The position numbers and the translations under genes were made by a program. DNA of 64,000 nucleotides, from the NCBI GenBank assembly GCA_034096865.1, contig JAWQFJ010016569.1:1-64000 (forward strand), written 5' to 3'. Every line of letters starts with the position of its first letter. Position 1 is the stretch's first letter. Below, piece after piece: positions 10,453 to 20,937 of this stretch. This DNA is from Theodoxus fluviatilis. Lineage: Eukaryota > Mollusca > Gastropoda > Cycloneritida > Neritidae. A model generated the notes under the pieces. It did no database searches. It was not told where the DNA came from and saw only the letters and a list, made by a program, of their open reading frames with translations.

Positions 10453-13400
10453 ATGGGTCCGGGTAGACCTAGCCACAAAAAAAGCGTTCTGAGAGTCAAC
10501 ACCTGCGCCTCTCAGCAAATCACGCCAGCTGTTACGTGACATTTTTCAACTTCCTGAGGATTCAGACATATCTTCTACTGTTTGCAGATTTGGGCATATT
10601 TTGAACTTCTCTTTAAACGAATCAACATGTGCACCTGAAACACTCAAATGGATAAAATACAAATTTGGAATGATATCCTACCCCGTGAACATTTCCAAAC
10701 TTGAGAAAAGGTTCCACTCTCTGTCCTGTGGGATAGCACAATATGGAATGGACAAATTAATGACATTCTGTAATGAAATTTACGTCATGCATTTCAAAGT
10801 CACCCATGATGTTGCACAGGTTCAGCCATCCTCCGTATCTTGCTCAGCCCCTGCACCCTCCACTTCAGGCTTACTTGCCCCTTCGCCAGCACAGGTTCAG
10901 CCATCCTCCTTCTCATGGTCCGACCCTGTACCCTCCACTTCAGGCTTACTTCTCCCATCGCCAGCACAGCCACGCCAATTGACTTCTCCATCCACTAATA
11001 AAAAAACCAGGAGCAGTGACGAGACTCCGAAAAAAAGCACTGAAACGGAGACTATTGATCGTTTCTTCTTCTGCTGCCAAACAGAAGGCTAGGTACAGGG
11101 CGATCATACAGAAGTACAAGAAAATGTATTGGATTCCTTACCGGATGAAATTTTTGAAACAGACCCTGAGACGAAGAGAGAATACAAATAAGAAACTGAA
11201 AGCTGAACTGAAATCGTTGAAGCGATCTGTGAAGGAAATGCAGCCCAAACAACAAAAACAAGCCCCGTCTTGGACACGCTCAAAGAAAGATCAAGTGGAG
11301 TTACAGGCCAAAAATCAAGAGATCAGACGTCTAGAGCATGAGGTCGATATGCTGAAAGAAGGATCAAGTGGAGTTACAGGCCAAAAATCAAGAGATCAGA
11401 CGTTTAGAGCATGAGGTCGATATGCTGCAAGAAGGATCAAGTGGAGTTACAGGCCAAAAATCAAGAGATCAGACGTCCAGAGCATGAGGTCGATATGCTG
11501 CAAGAAGGATCAAGTGGAGTTACAGGCCAAAAATCAAGAGATCAGACGTCCAGAGCATGAGGTCGATATGCTGAAAGAAGAGCTTGAGAGTAGAAACCAA
11601 CAGGTTAGTGAAGAAGAGGTGGCAAATCAGGAAAATCGTACACGACTAAAGTTCGTAAAATTGTCTATGACATGATTATGTCGCAAGTTCCAGCAAGAAA
11701 CATTCCATCATTGATCAGCAAGGTCACTCAGGAACTTGAAGTACCATTAACTGAGACTCCACAAAGGAGTACCGTGGATCAGATGACACGGGAGCTTGGT
11801 GTGATTGCCGAACTTCAAGCGGCTGAGAGTCTCATGTCAAATCCGCATTCAACTCTGGGTTTCGACGCAACTACACAAGAAGGGGTCCATGTCAATTGTG
11901 TCCACATAACAACGTCTGACAGGGCTCTCATCGTTGCAGTTGACCAGCTTCCAGGTGGCACTGCCAGTGATTATGCCAACCACATCACCACCTCCATTGA
12001 TAATTTGGCTCAAGTTTATAGCCATTTTCATTCAGCTGACTATCAAATGACACGACAAACCATGATCAACAACATCTCCAATTCTATGACTGACCGGGCA
12101 GCGGTTAATCACGCGACAATAACGCAAGTCAACTCGTCCTGGGGAAAAGAATTGAATGAACTGAATTGCCACCTACACCCGCTGGACACGATTGCCACCA
12201 GTTGTCGCTCAGCCCTAAGAGCAGTAGAGGGGAAAAAGGAAGGGCATCTGTATGGCAGCGACTGCATTGCAGGAAACATCATTGTCCAGATCAGCAAGTT
12301 CAGGTACAAGGATGGTAAAGGCAATCCTCAAGGATTTCTGATCTTTCTGCAAGAAAATAGCTTGCCGTTGACTCTAATTCCTCGTTACAGGGGAAATCGC
12401 CTCCATATTCTTTTCCACACTGCAGGCATTATCGTTATGCATTACCAGCTGCTCTTGGAGTTCTTGGAGACGAGCACAACTTCTTGCGGTGGTCTTGAGG
12501 CTGGTCTGCTGCATGATTTGTCCAGCAAGCTTGCTTTCCAGGAGCTCTGCGTTCTAGGACTTGTGGGGAAGCTTTTGACTGGGCCGTGAATGCAGATGTT
12601 TTACACCAGTGCAGACGCAGAAATGGACCACCTGTCTGCAGTGCCTGTCATCAAAGGTATCCTGGAAAAGATGGTCGAAGCTTCCAAGAATCCTCTCGAA
12701 TTATTGGACCACGACCGACTTCTTTGGACAAGAGACCATCGATGACATCTTGAAGAAAATCTGCACCGAGTGCCCACGGGATGAACGTGTTCGGGATATG
12801 ATCGTCAGCTGCCTTGATGCCGTCATCTCAGTGTTGAACCGACAGTACAGCAAGTACCTTGCTTTGGACATAACTCAGCAGCTGAAGACGGAGACCCAGA
12901 GTGCACGACTGCACGATATGGACTGTGAATAGGTCATGGGGATGTTTTCGGCGGCTAAAAGCAAAGCACCAAACGCTACTCTTTGCTTCCTGTCATCAAA
13001 ATTAAGGGCCATCAAAAACCACACTGACTGGTATCTTGATGGAAAGACAGCTGCAGAGAAAAGTACAGTCATCACCTGGGCGATCAAAGCTGCCAGACAA
13101 AAGAGACACTCCAACAGATTGACTGTCGCTGCACTCAAGGCAACAATGGTTAGGAGACTTTTGGAGAAGAAGCAGAAAATTGAAGATAAAAAAGAAGAGT
13201 GGAGTCTCTTTTGAAGTCTCTATCCACTGCTGGCATCAGCAAGATCACAGATGCGTTCCCTTCTCTGGAGGATAAAGCTGCTTCTGATGTGACCGACATT
13301 CTGACAAACAACATCACAGGACGCAACATATGCCACACTTGGCATGACGAAATCAACAGAAAAGCAAGCCTCTACCTGGGAAAAATCGAAAAGTTCAAAC

Positions 13401-13533
13401 GGAAGAACAGTAACATATATACATTGTGGCTTACTGGAAACCAGAGGAGACCTATGATGAGTCTGTCGACTATAAGATGAACAGGTTTCAGTTGGCTGCT
13501 GATGTTGTGTTTAGAAATCTGGTTGTGTCATGA
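10453..13533 (+). pseudogene. Frame-broken uncharacterised protein gene
   Basis: A coding continuum in at least six frame segments: 10453-10530; 10529-11092; 11016-11675; about 11640-12589; 12609-13214 (in-frame stop at 12930-12932); 13199-13533 (one further shift near 13440). The order of regions is: a start MGPGRPSHKK; a Ser/Pro stretch with a duplicated 25-codon unit (10817-10966); a basic Lys/Arg region; a Gln/Glu coiled coil with a 73-bp tandem repeat; a conserved-looking core with AVDQLPGGTA, SMTDRAAVNHA, LNELNCHLHPLDT and IPRYRGNRLHILFH; and a basic C-terminal region. The SDRAA...NCHLHPLD pattern is loosely like RNase H-fold transposases (inference). No introns are evident. I do not recognise a named family. 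Either a degraded mobile-element gene or a dead retrocopy of a multicopy gene fits. Confidence 0.65.
11291..11580 (+). repeat. 73-bp tandem repeat (4 copies) inside coiled-coil coding region
   Basis: Copies start at 11291, 11364, 11437 and 11510 with exact 73-bp spacing and near identity. The unit encodes about 24 residues of Gln/Glu-rich heptads (DQVELQAKNQEIRR...), but 73 is not a multiple of three, so each added copy shifts the frame. Three extra copies (219 bp) restore the overall frame but leave stops inside. Confidence 0.9.
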
Positions 13534-13769
13534 ACTACCACCATGGAAGCCTGACAGGACGAATTTGAAGGGATCATGATTTTCTGTTGAACAGTTCTCT
13601 AATACATGTGGAAAACATTTCAGGATTCATCGATAAACTTTCATAAAGCAATGATGTCTGACGACTCCTGTGACAATGTGAGTGTGACGGTAGAGACAAT
13701 ATTGAATATCATTCCACCAACAGATAATGAGTACTCATCGACTACTGATCTAGAGGAGGCAAGTATTCA

Positions 13770-14620
13770 TTTTTGACTCACATGCGAAGCAAAAGTGAGT
13801 CTATGTACTCACCCGTTTCGTCCGTCCGGGCGTCCGGGCGTCCGAAAACTTTAACGTTGGATTTTTCTCAGAGACTATTAAGTCTACCAATGCCAAATGT
13901 GGCATGATGGTGTATGATGACAAGGCCTAAAAAAAATACATAGTGACTTGACATTGCTTCAAGGTCAAGGTCGCAGGGGCCATAAATGTTGTCTAAAAAA
14001 CAGCCATTTTTCACATTTTCTCAATTTTCTCTGACGTTTTTGAGATTGGATACCTGACCTACATATGGTATATAGGGTAAAGTAAGTCCTATCTTTTGAT
14101 ACCAGTTTGGTTGACCTTGCTTCAAGGTCAAGGTCACAGGAGCTCTTCAAAGTTGGATTGTATACATATTTTGAAGTGACCTTGCCCCTGAACTATGGAA
14201 GATAACTGTTCCAAACTTCATAACATTGTAGTACACATGTTATACTTTCATCATGAGACACATTTGGTCACATATCATCAAGGTCAAGGTCACTTTGACC
14301 CTTATGAAATGTGACCAAAATGGGGTAGTGAACCACTAAAAGTGACTGTATCTCATGGTAGAAAGTGCCAATAAGCACCATTGTGCTTCCTATGTCTTGA
14401 ATGAACAGCTTTGTGTTGCATGACCTTGGATAACCGTGACCTTGGGTCAAGGTCACATGTATTTTGGTAGGAAAAATGTGTAAAGCATTTCTTAGTTTAG
14501 TGTATGATGTCATTGCTAGGTGTAGTTGATTGGCCTTGACCTTGAAGGTCACCTGAAGGTCAAGGTCATGTAAAGATCAAGGTCAAGCATGTGAGTCGTA
14601 TGGGCTTTGCCCTTCTTGTT
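13770..14620 (+). mobile_element. GACTC element copy 3 (complete; family description)
   Basis: Complete copy of the dominant repeat. The 5' end is TTTTTGACTCACATGCGAAG, with a GACTCAC/GTGAGTC stem-loop. Next comes a variable GTCC/GGGCGTCC micro-repeat and an AT-rich region with CGTTGGATTTTTCTC and GAGACTATTAAGTC. The body is rich in AGGTCA/TGACCT. The 3' end is GCATGTGAGTCGTATGGGCT followed by TTGCCCTTCTTGT. The subterminal GCATGTGAGTC is the inverse of the 5'-terminal GACTCACATGC (asymmetric terminal inverted repeat), and GGGCTTTGCCC near the 3' end can form a small hairpin. There is no coding capacity. I counted by eye 16 perfect AGGTCA or TGACCT hexamers in this copy. These are Helentron/HINE-like features (inference). 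Confidence 0.85.
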
Positions 14621-14639
14621 AAATGTATTATTTTATGCA

Positions 14640-14705
14640 TTTTTGACTCGCATGCGAAGCAAAAGTGATTCTATGGACTTGATTTTCATCCGTCTGTGTG
14701 TCCCC
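14640..14705 (+). mobile_element. GACTC element copy 4 (5' end fragment)
   Basis: Only the first ~65 bp of the 5' end are present (TTTTTGACTCGCATGCGAAG), and they are divergent after the hairpin. Confidence 0.65.
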
Positions 14706-15041
14706 TCGTCTGTAAACAACTATAAATATATGTGACATGTTTTAAAGACTTTAACAAATCATAAACAAGTGTTGTGTTTTGTCGTTGAAATTGCACCTTC
14801 AAACTCAACTATTCTGTATCATTCTTGTAGGAAAACTTCCATCAATGTACTAAATGTACTTTTGCTGTGCCACAGTGAGTGTTTACCAGTTCCAACCAAG
14901 ACGAAAGCAGTGCAGTGCCAGGCCCGACCTGAGACCCCTGCCCCTGTGAAAGTCGATGCCGGCTCACAAACTCTGAGCACTGGGGAAATTTGGAGTCAGC
15001 AGCTATACACAGAGTAATGTAAGTTTTACTGCTCTTTTCCT

Positions 15042-15343
15042 TTTTGACTCACATGCGAAGCAAAAGTGAGTCTATGTACTCACCCTTTTCGTCCGTCCGG
15101 GCGTCCGGGCGTCCGGGCGTCCTGTCCGGGCGTCCAGGCGTCCGAAAACTTTAACGTTGGATTTTTCTCGGAGACTATTAAGTCTATCAATACCAAATGT
15201 GGCATGATGGTGTATGATGACAAGGCCTAAAAAAAATACATAGTGACTTAACCTTGCTTCAAGGTCAAGGTCGCAGGGGCCATAAATGTTGTCTAAAAAA
15301 CAGTCATTTTTCACATTTTCTCAATTTTCTCTGAAGTTTTTAA
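15042..15343 (+). mobile_element. GACTC element copy 5, left part (split by piggyBac)
   Basis: The left part of a complete copy ends at the TTAA where the piggyBac-like element lies; the right part resumes at 16470. The micro-repeat GGGCGTCC is expanded here (15100-15140). Confidence 0.9.
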
Positions 15344-16469
15344 CTCATTGCTTACGCAGGGATAGCATTAGGGATTTTACCTCTGTATACAGTGTTTTTT
15401 TAAGTTTTCAAAAAATCACACAAAATCCAAATTTTGAATAACTGTTTAGTGGTTAGTACCACAAGAAAGAAAATCATTTGCACTTTCTAGCTGAAGTGCT
15501 GGATAGTTACAATATGCAGTAAGAAAATTGGGGAAAATTATTTTTAAACACCAGGTACATGCAATTTTGATTTTTTTTTGTTTTTACACCTAATGTATTG
15601 TACTAATAGTCAAGAGATAGATTTTGCACAACAGTTCTGACATCAGTATTTCCACATCAAACTATATTGATGAATGATTGACTACAGGGTAAAAAAATGC
15701 TTGAAAATGATTTTTTTTGGCAAGTCAGAGAGATGAAATCAGAAAATATACACTTACTCACTGCAATCTGTCTCTGTCTGAATAGAAGAAAATCTCAGAA
15801 TGGCCTTCTGAGAGAAAGAAGGCGCCCTACTTGGCATAGTCATCTTTTGTGTGGTACAGTTCATTGGAGGAGTAGAGAAGGTTTTCGGCATCCTCTGCAT
15901 CCGAATCGATGTCTGTGTCTGCTGTAAACACCGATTCTATCTCTTCCTCTCTCTCTGACGGCGACGGCGTCTTCGCTGTCACTTAGTGTCAGTCACGAAG
16001 TGACATCCGAAGTCGATTAGTTTCGTCTTCGCTGCAGCCACCGCTTCATTCTCGTTGACTGGGACTATTTCCGCATCAGAATCATAAAGATCTTCTTCAG
16101 AAGTCCAATATCCACCTAGATCTTCAGTATCAGACCCTTCTTCCATCCACACTTCTAATACTTCTTCATTTTAATCACAGCTCAATCTCCTTCGACAACG
16201 CGACGCCATGTCGAAGCGTGGAAACACGACGGTGGGTGAGCATAGATACTACTAAATGTAGCTTTCTCACGGGGACTATACTAAAGAAAAGGTAACTCCA
16301 GCGAACACAGATTGGTTTCAGAACAAAGTGCTGTACGATTTACTTCCCTTGAAACAGCCACGAAGATAGGAAAATTTCATTACGGCGACCGCAAACACGT
16401 AGTTGAGCTGCGTAGCCAAAGGGTGTTGGCGTCATCGCAACCACGTGGTTGAGCTGAGTAAGCAATGGG
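15344..16469 (-). mobile_element. piggyBac-like non-autonomous element, TTAA target duplication
   Basis: A 1126-bp insertion interrupts GACTC copy 5. It is flanked by TTAA on both sides (15340-15343 and 16470-16473). The ends are imperfect inverted repeats: CTCATTGCTTACGCAG at the left, and CCCATTGCTTACTCAG as the reverse complement of the right. TTAA targets with ends starting in C-rich trinucleotides are the hallmark of piggyBac. Near the right end a subterminal motif (CGCAA.CACGT.GTTGAGCTG) is duplicated at about 16390 and 16436. The minus strand carries a remnant of an acidic N-terminal transposase region, and the DDD catalytic domain is missing. Removing the element and one TTAA rejoins the host repeat exactly. 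Confidence 0.88.
15979..16209 (-). pseudogene. Remnant N-terminus of piggyBac-like transposase
   Basis: From an ATG at 16209 the minus strand reads 77 codons to a TGA at 15979-15981, with a premature TAA at codon 13 (16171-16173). The peptide starts with an Arg-rich patch and continues as a strongly acidic stretch (EEVLEVWMEEGSDTED, then TSEEDLYDSDAEIVP). An acidic N-terminal segment is usual in piggyBac transposases. No catalytic region follows inside the element. The assignment rests mainly on the element ends. Confidence 0.6.
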
Positions 16470-17032
16470 TTAAGATTGGATACCTGACCTATATATGGTA
16501 TATAGGGCAAAGTAATCCCTATCTTTTGATACCAGTTTGGTTGATCTTGCTTCAAGGTCAAGGTCACAGGAGCTCTTCAAAGTTGGATTGTATACATATT
16601 TTGAAGTGACCCTGACCCTGAACTATGGAAGATAACTCTTCCAAACTTCATAAGATTGTAGTACACATGATATACTTTCATCATTAGACACATTTGGTCA
16701 CATATCATCAAGGTCAAGGTCACTTTGACCCTTATGAAATGTGACCAAAATGGGGTAGTGAACCACTAAAAGTGACCATATCTCATGGTAGAAAGTGCCA
16801 ATAATCACCATTGTGCTTCCTATGTCTTGAATTAACAGCTTTGTGTTGCATGACCTTGGATGACCTTGACCTCACATTTATTTTGGTAGGAAAAATGTGT
16901 AAAGCATTTCTTAGTGTATGATGTCATTGCTAGGTTTAGTTGTTTGACCTTGACCTTGAAGGTCACCTGAAGGTCAAGGTCATATAAAGGTCAAGGTCAA
17001 GCATGTGAGTCGTACGGGCTTTGCCCTTCTTG
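16470..17032 (+). mobile_element. GACTC element copy 5, right part
   Basis: It resumes at TTAAGATTGGATACCTGACC and runs to the family 3' end CTTTGCCCTTCTTGT. Confidence 0.9.
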
Positions 17033-17244
17033 TGTTCAATATTTCTAAACCAGTGTACAGTACCCGCCATTGCCCAGATTGTTAAAGTTCAAATTTGAAC
17101 GTAGCGTCCTTTGACCGGGTGGGGTGGGGGTGAGGGTGGGGGGTGGTAATGGCAGTAAAGGCAGTGAATGACCAATTTAAAACTTTTGCAAGACAATTTG
17201 CATGACAAAAGAAGCTTGCCTGCCAAGTTTGGTCAAGATCCAAA

Positions 17245-17432
17245 TTTTTTTGACTCACATGCGAAGCAAAAGTGAGTCTATGTACTCAGCCGTGTCGTCC
17301 GTCCGTCCGTCCGTCCGTCCGTCCGTCCGGGCGTAAAAAACTTTAACGTTGGATTTTTCTCGGAGACTATTAAGTCTATCAACACCCAATTTGGCATGAT
17401 GGTGTATGATGACAAGGCCTCAAAAAAACATA
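17245..17432 (+). mobile_element. GACTC element copy 6, left part (split by pogo)
   Basis: The 5' end has a pure (GTCC)n run at 17297-17328. It is interrupted at CAAAAAAACA|TA by the pogo-like element and resumes at 18383. Confidence 0.9.
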
Positions 17433-17446
17433 CCGTAAATTCCGGC

Positions 17447-17755
17447 CTATAAGGCGCACCTTAGTATAAGCCGCACCCCCTGAATAAAAAAAAAAAAATC
17501 AGAAAAATCCATAGATAAGCCGCTTCTTAGTATAGGCCGCACACATATTTTTTTTTTGTTTACAGTCCGTGTCAATGGAAGGTCGAAGGTCAATGGCACC
17601 TCATCCATATTAATTATGTCCTGCGGACCAATCAGATTCTCTGTTACTTGCTTCTGTGTGTAGTTGCGGAAAGACGCAAGTTTCTCAACAAAGTCCGGCG
17701 GCAGCTGTTGGCACAAAGTTGTACGCGCACGTATGGACAATCCTTTGCGTCTCAT
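17447..17755 (-). pseudogene. pogo-family transposase, start of catalytic domain (truncated)
   Basis: It continues the protein after a frameshift: MRRKGLSIRARTTLCQ, then a segment to IINMDEVPLTFDLP. The NMDE motif matches the position of the first catalytic Asp in pogo-type DDE/D domains. Shortly after it the coding sequence passes into terminal repeat sequence, so the second and third catalytic residues are deleted. Confidence 0.75.
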
Positions 17756-18105
17756 AAAACTGAAACACCAAGACCTTTGAAGTCGGTAAGATTCAGACTG
17801 GATGCAACAGTGCGCGCTTTAAGATGAAGCTGTACAGTGGAAACACCGCGACCATCAACACGTTGTGTGTTAATCCAGTCTTTAAGTTCGTCTTCAAGTT
17901 TTGGCCAACGTGCTTTGCAACCTCGGAATGCTTTCTTGGACTTCTTGCACTTGGCAAGTTCACCTTCCTGTTTTCGCCACCGCCGAACCATAGATTCGTT
18001 GATGCCTAGTTCTTGGGCGGCAGCGCGATTCCCTTTCTCCATAGCTTTGGCGATGGCATCCAGTTTAAAAGCTGCATCATAGACTTGGCGACGTGTTTTC
18101 GGCAT
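17752..18105 (-). pseudogene. pogo-family transposase, N-terminal DNA-binding part
   Basis: 117 codons from ATG (18105). Residues ~9-45 (YDAAFKLDAIAKAMEKGNRA, then INESMVRRWRKQ) form a helix-turn-helix of the psq/Brinker type. Residues ~62-105 (ARWPKLEDELKDWINTQR...) resemble the second, CENP-B-type helix-turn-helix. The frame is lost right after DFKGLG, where the coding sequence continues in the neighbouring frame. Known pogo/Tigger transposases have two such domains before the DDE/D catalytic core. Similarity to POGK-type proteins is from memory. Confidence 0.8.
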
Positions 18106-18382
18106 TACTTTCGGTCTTGTGTGTGTTACTTCTGTTGGGTTGAATGTGTAACTGATCGATCATTCCTAACTTTGACTGCCAACTCACAGCTGTCTGTGCC
18201 GTGTGAGTGTGAGTTGTTGTCATACGACGAACTTCGCATAGCAACAATAAACTTATAAAGGTAAGTGAGCGAATTCAAGTCCACTTTCTCGAGAAAAATC
18301 CATAGATTGGCCGCACCGGTTTATAAGCCGCAGGGGTCCGTTCATGAAAAAAAAGGCGCGGCTTATAGGCCGGAATTTACGG

Positions 18383-19061
18383 TACATAGTGACTTGACCT
18401 TGCTTCAAGGTCAAGGTCGCAGGGGCCATAAATGTTGTCTAAAAAACAGCAATTTTTCACATTTTCACAATTTTCTCTGAAGTTTTTGAGATTGAATACC
18501 TCACCTATATATGGTATATAGGGCAAAGTAAGCCCTATCTTTTGATACCAGTTTGGTTGACCTTGCTTCAAGGTCAAGGTCACAGGAGCTCTTCAAAGTT
18601 GGATTGTATACATATTTTGAAGTGACCTTGACCCTGAACTATGGAAGATAACTGTTTCAAACTTAATAATTATGTGGGGAACATGTTATACTTTCATCAT
18701 GAGCCACATTTGTTCACATATCATCAAGGTCAAGGTCACTTTGACCCTTATGAAATGTGACCAAAATGGGGTAGTGAACCACTAAAAGTGACCATATCTC
18801 ATGGTAGAAAGTGCCAATAAGCACCATTGTGCTTCCTGTGTTTTGAATGAACAGCTTTGTGTTGCATGACCTTGGATGACCTTGACCTTGGGTCAAGGTC
18901 ACATGTATTTTGGTAGGAAAAATGTGTAAAGCATTTCTTAGTGTATGATGTCACTGCTAGGTGCAGTTGTTTGACCTTGACCTTGAGGGTCACCTGAAGG
19001 TCAAGGTCATGTAAAGGTCAAGGTCAAGCATGTGAGTCGTATGGGCTTTGCCCTTCTTGTT
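18383..19061 (+). mobile_element. GACTC element copy 6, right part
   Basis: It resumes at TACATAGTGACTTGACCTTG and ends CCCTTCTTGTT. It includes the complete AGGTCA-rich body. Confidence 0.9.
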
Positions 19062-19197
19062 GTGCCTTCTATCGAGATCAAGAAAGAACCAATTTATCAC
19101 AATCGTATTGAACGTTTACTTGATAAGTTTTGCTTTGGTTGACCTGCTCTCTGTGTAGAATCTGTACCATGCAATCGATTTGTTTTCTATTACTCAG

Positions 19198-20547
19198 ATC
19201 ATTGATGGTTTCCTGGGCATCGCGGTACAAGAGAAGAATGCTGTGGTCTTCTCCAGCTACCTGGCCCAAGCGTTGGCAGCCCGCGATAATGGATCCGGCT
19301 GGTTTAAAACACAGGTTTGCTCTTGTAACAGTACCAGTAATTATGGTTAGGTTGCAAAGGAAAATTCATAACTTCAAAAGTTTTAGAGGATATTAACATA
19401 ATGTCCACTGAACATACACATTGTAGATTATCTCATGCCATGAGGTGGGAAAACATTTCATCTTATCTTTATTTTGGCACCAGTACCCTTTCACCTTGCA
19501 AACAATTCTCAGGCAAATAGAAGGATTTGGTGGAACTGAGGTGTGCTGTTATGAAGGAAAAATCATGCCACTGAACATGCTTCATACAGAATTATAATAC
19601 CTCATGCATTTCCCAACATTACCATTTAATTACAGTGTATCAGAACTCAATGAAAGGCACAAGCTGCAGTTTCTTTGGAGAATGTTAACACACAGCACAC
19701 TATTCTACCCACACTCTTTATAATAAAAACCACAAGTTTAACTCTGAAATCAATATGTTTAGGGCCACTTTATTTTTTCTACAGATTCAGATGTCGACAC
19801 TGGAGTGGCTTCTATTTCCAGTCTGTGAATTCAATCACTGGTTCCTGTTTGCGGTCAACATCCCATGCAAGCAGGTTCACATCATGGACTCGCTGCCTCA
19901 AGAGGAAAGAACTCAGCGATGCTGTCAGATCTGGATGTAAGCATGTTATTCATAACTGCTGTATGCAATAACATTATAAAGATACTAGTCAAACACACAG
20001 GTCAGATTTTCCTCATCTGCACATTCACCCCCAACATACATTGTACTTGTCAATACATGTATTGCTTATGTCCTTTTGTGCTATTAACACATTTCACCCC
20101 ATTTATTATCATGTGTTGTTTTACAACATGAATGTATACCCAAATTTTAGCTTTGTATGCTGACACAAGTAACACCTCTCTTTTTCTCAATAGGACTTTC
20201 CTTCAGAGGAGAGCAGAGAGGGTCCCGAACGACCTCCCCATGGAAGGATGGAAACTTGGACCTCTCACTTCTGAGGTTCAGAAGGGGGGTCATGACTGTG
20301 GGGTGTATGTGTGCATGGTATGTAATCTTATAATCCAAGAACCTATCCCAATTTTTCTTTTAGTCAGACAGTAGACTTGAGATACCAACATGCAAAGCCT
20401 GAATGACAAACTGACAAACAGCACATGTTGTCCAGAATTAAAGACCTTCATAATTCAAACAATCCACAATACATTACATCATGATGGGACTGTAAACAGC
20501 AGAGAAGTGTGTGTGCACAGATGCGCACAAAAACTGAAAAACAGACA

Positions 20548-20611
<64 letters not shown>

Positions 20612-20937
20612 GTTAATCAGAACAACCTCATGGGGTAAAAAAAGGCATAGAATTATACAAAAGTTTTAAAAATGAAATAGTAAAGGCAATGCTAGTGGCT
20701 TTGAACTCAGTCTAATAAATGTGTATCAAGGATTCCATATTATCACAAGAATCATGTTAGCCTATTTTTTCCCAGAATGGTGAGTCCATGGTAAACCATG
20801 GCTACCCAGCCCAGGAAGTGCAGCCGTCGGCAGCAGCACGTCACCACATATTCAGCACCTTAGTTGCCTTTGGCCGGATGAAGAGAAGCGAAAGGTCTTC
20901 AAACATGCTTTTTGACTCACATGCGAAGCAAAAGTGA
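19198..20937 (+). CDS. Ulp1/SENP-like C48 cysteine protease, four exons
   Basis: Exons 19198-19314, 19785-19936, 20194-20317 and 20776-20937 have AG/GT borders and join in phase (0, 2, 0). Exon 1 reads IIDGFLGIAVQEKNAVVFSS and onward, like the Ulp1 N-terminal part with 'vFsS'. Exon 2 has FNHWFLFAVNIP and HIMDSLP (catalytic His and Asp). Exon 3 has EVQKGGHDCGVYVCM (oxyanion Gln and nucleophile Cys). Exon 4 has AAARHHIFSTLVAFG, a plausible C-terminal helix. The family cleaves SUMO or similar conjugates and also occurs in some DNA transposons. The last frame reads into the GACTC element at 20909, which supplies the final residues and TGA at 20935-20937. A weak donor at 20895 is an alternative. 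Upstream exons were not found, so the gene is partial or degenerate. Confidence 0.75.
20547..20609. repeat. (AC)n microsatellite
   Basis: About 31 AC units in the intron or 3' flank of the C48 protease gene. Confidence 0.95.

Larger units (their letters stand above)
17433..18382 (-). mobile_element. pogo/Tigger-like DNA transposon, internally deleted
   Basis: A 950-bp insertion in GACTC copy 6 is flanked by TA duplications (17431-17432 and 18383-18384). The inverted termini begin CCGTAAATTCCGGCCTATAA on both sides, with over 20 bp perfect. The minus strand carries two frames of a pogo-family transposase (17752-18105 and 17447-17755). The interior ends soon after the first catalytic Asp region, so the copy cannot transpose by itself. 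Subterminal motifs (ATAAGCCGC) recur at both ends. Removing the element plus one TA restores the host repeat exactly. Confidence 0.92.

Noticed and set aside
14868..15013. Possible upstream exon (VPTKTKAVQCQARPETPAPV...) of the C48 protease gene
   Set aside because: The perfect donor GTAAGT at 15018 lies after an in-frame TAA. The alternative donor gives phase 2, which does not fit the phase-0 exon at 19198.
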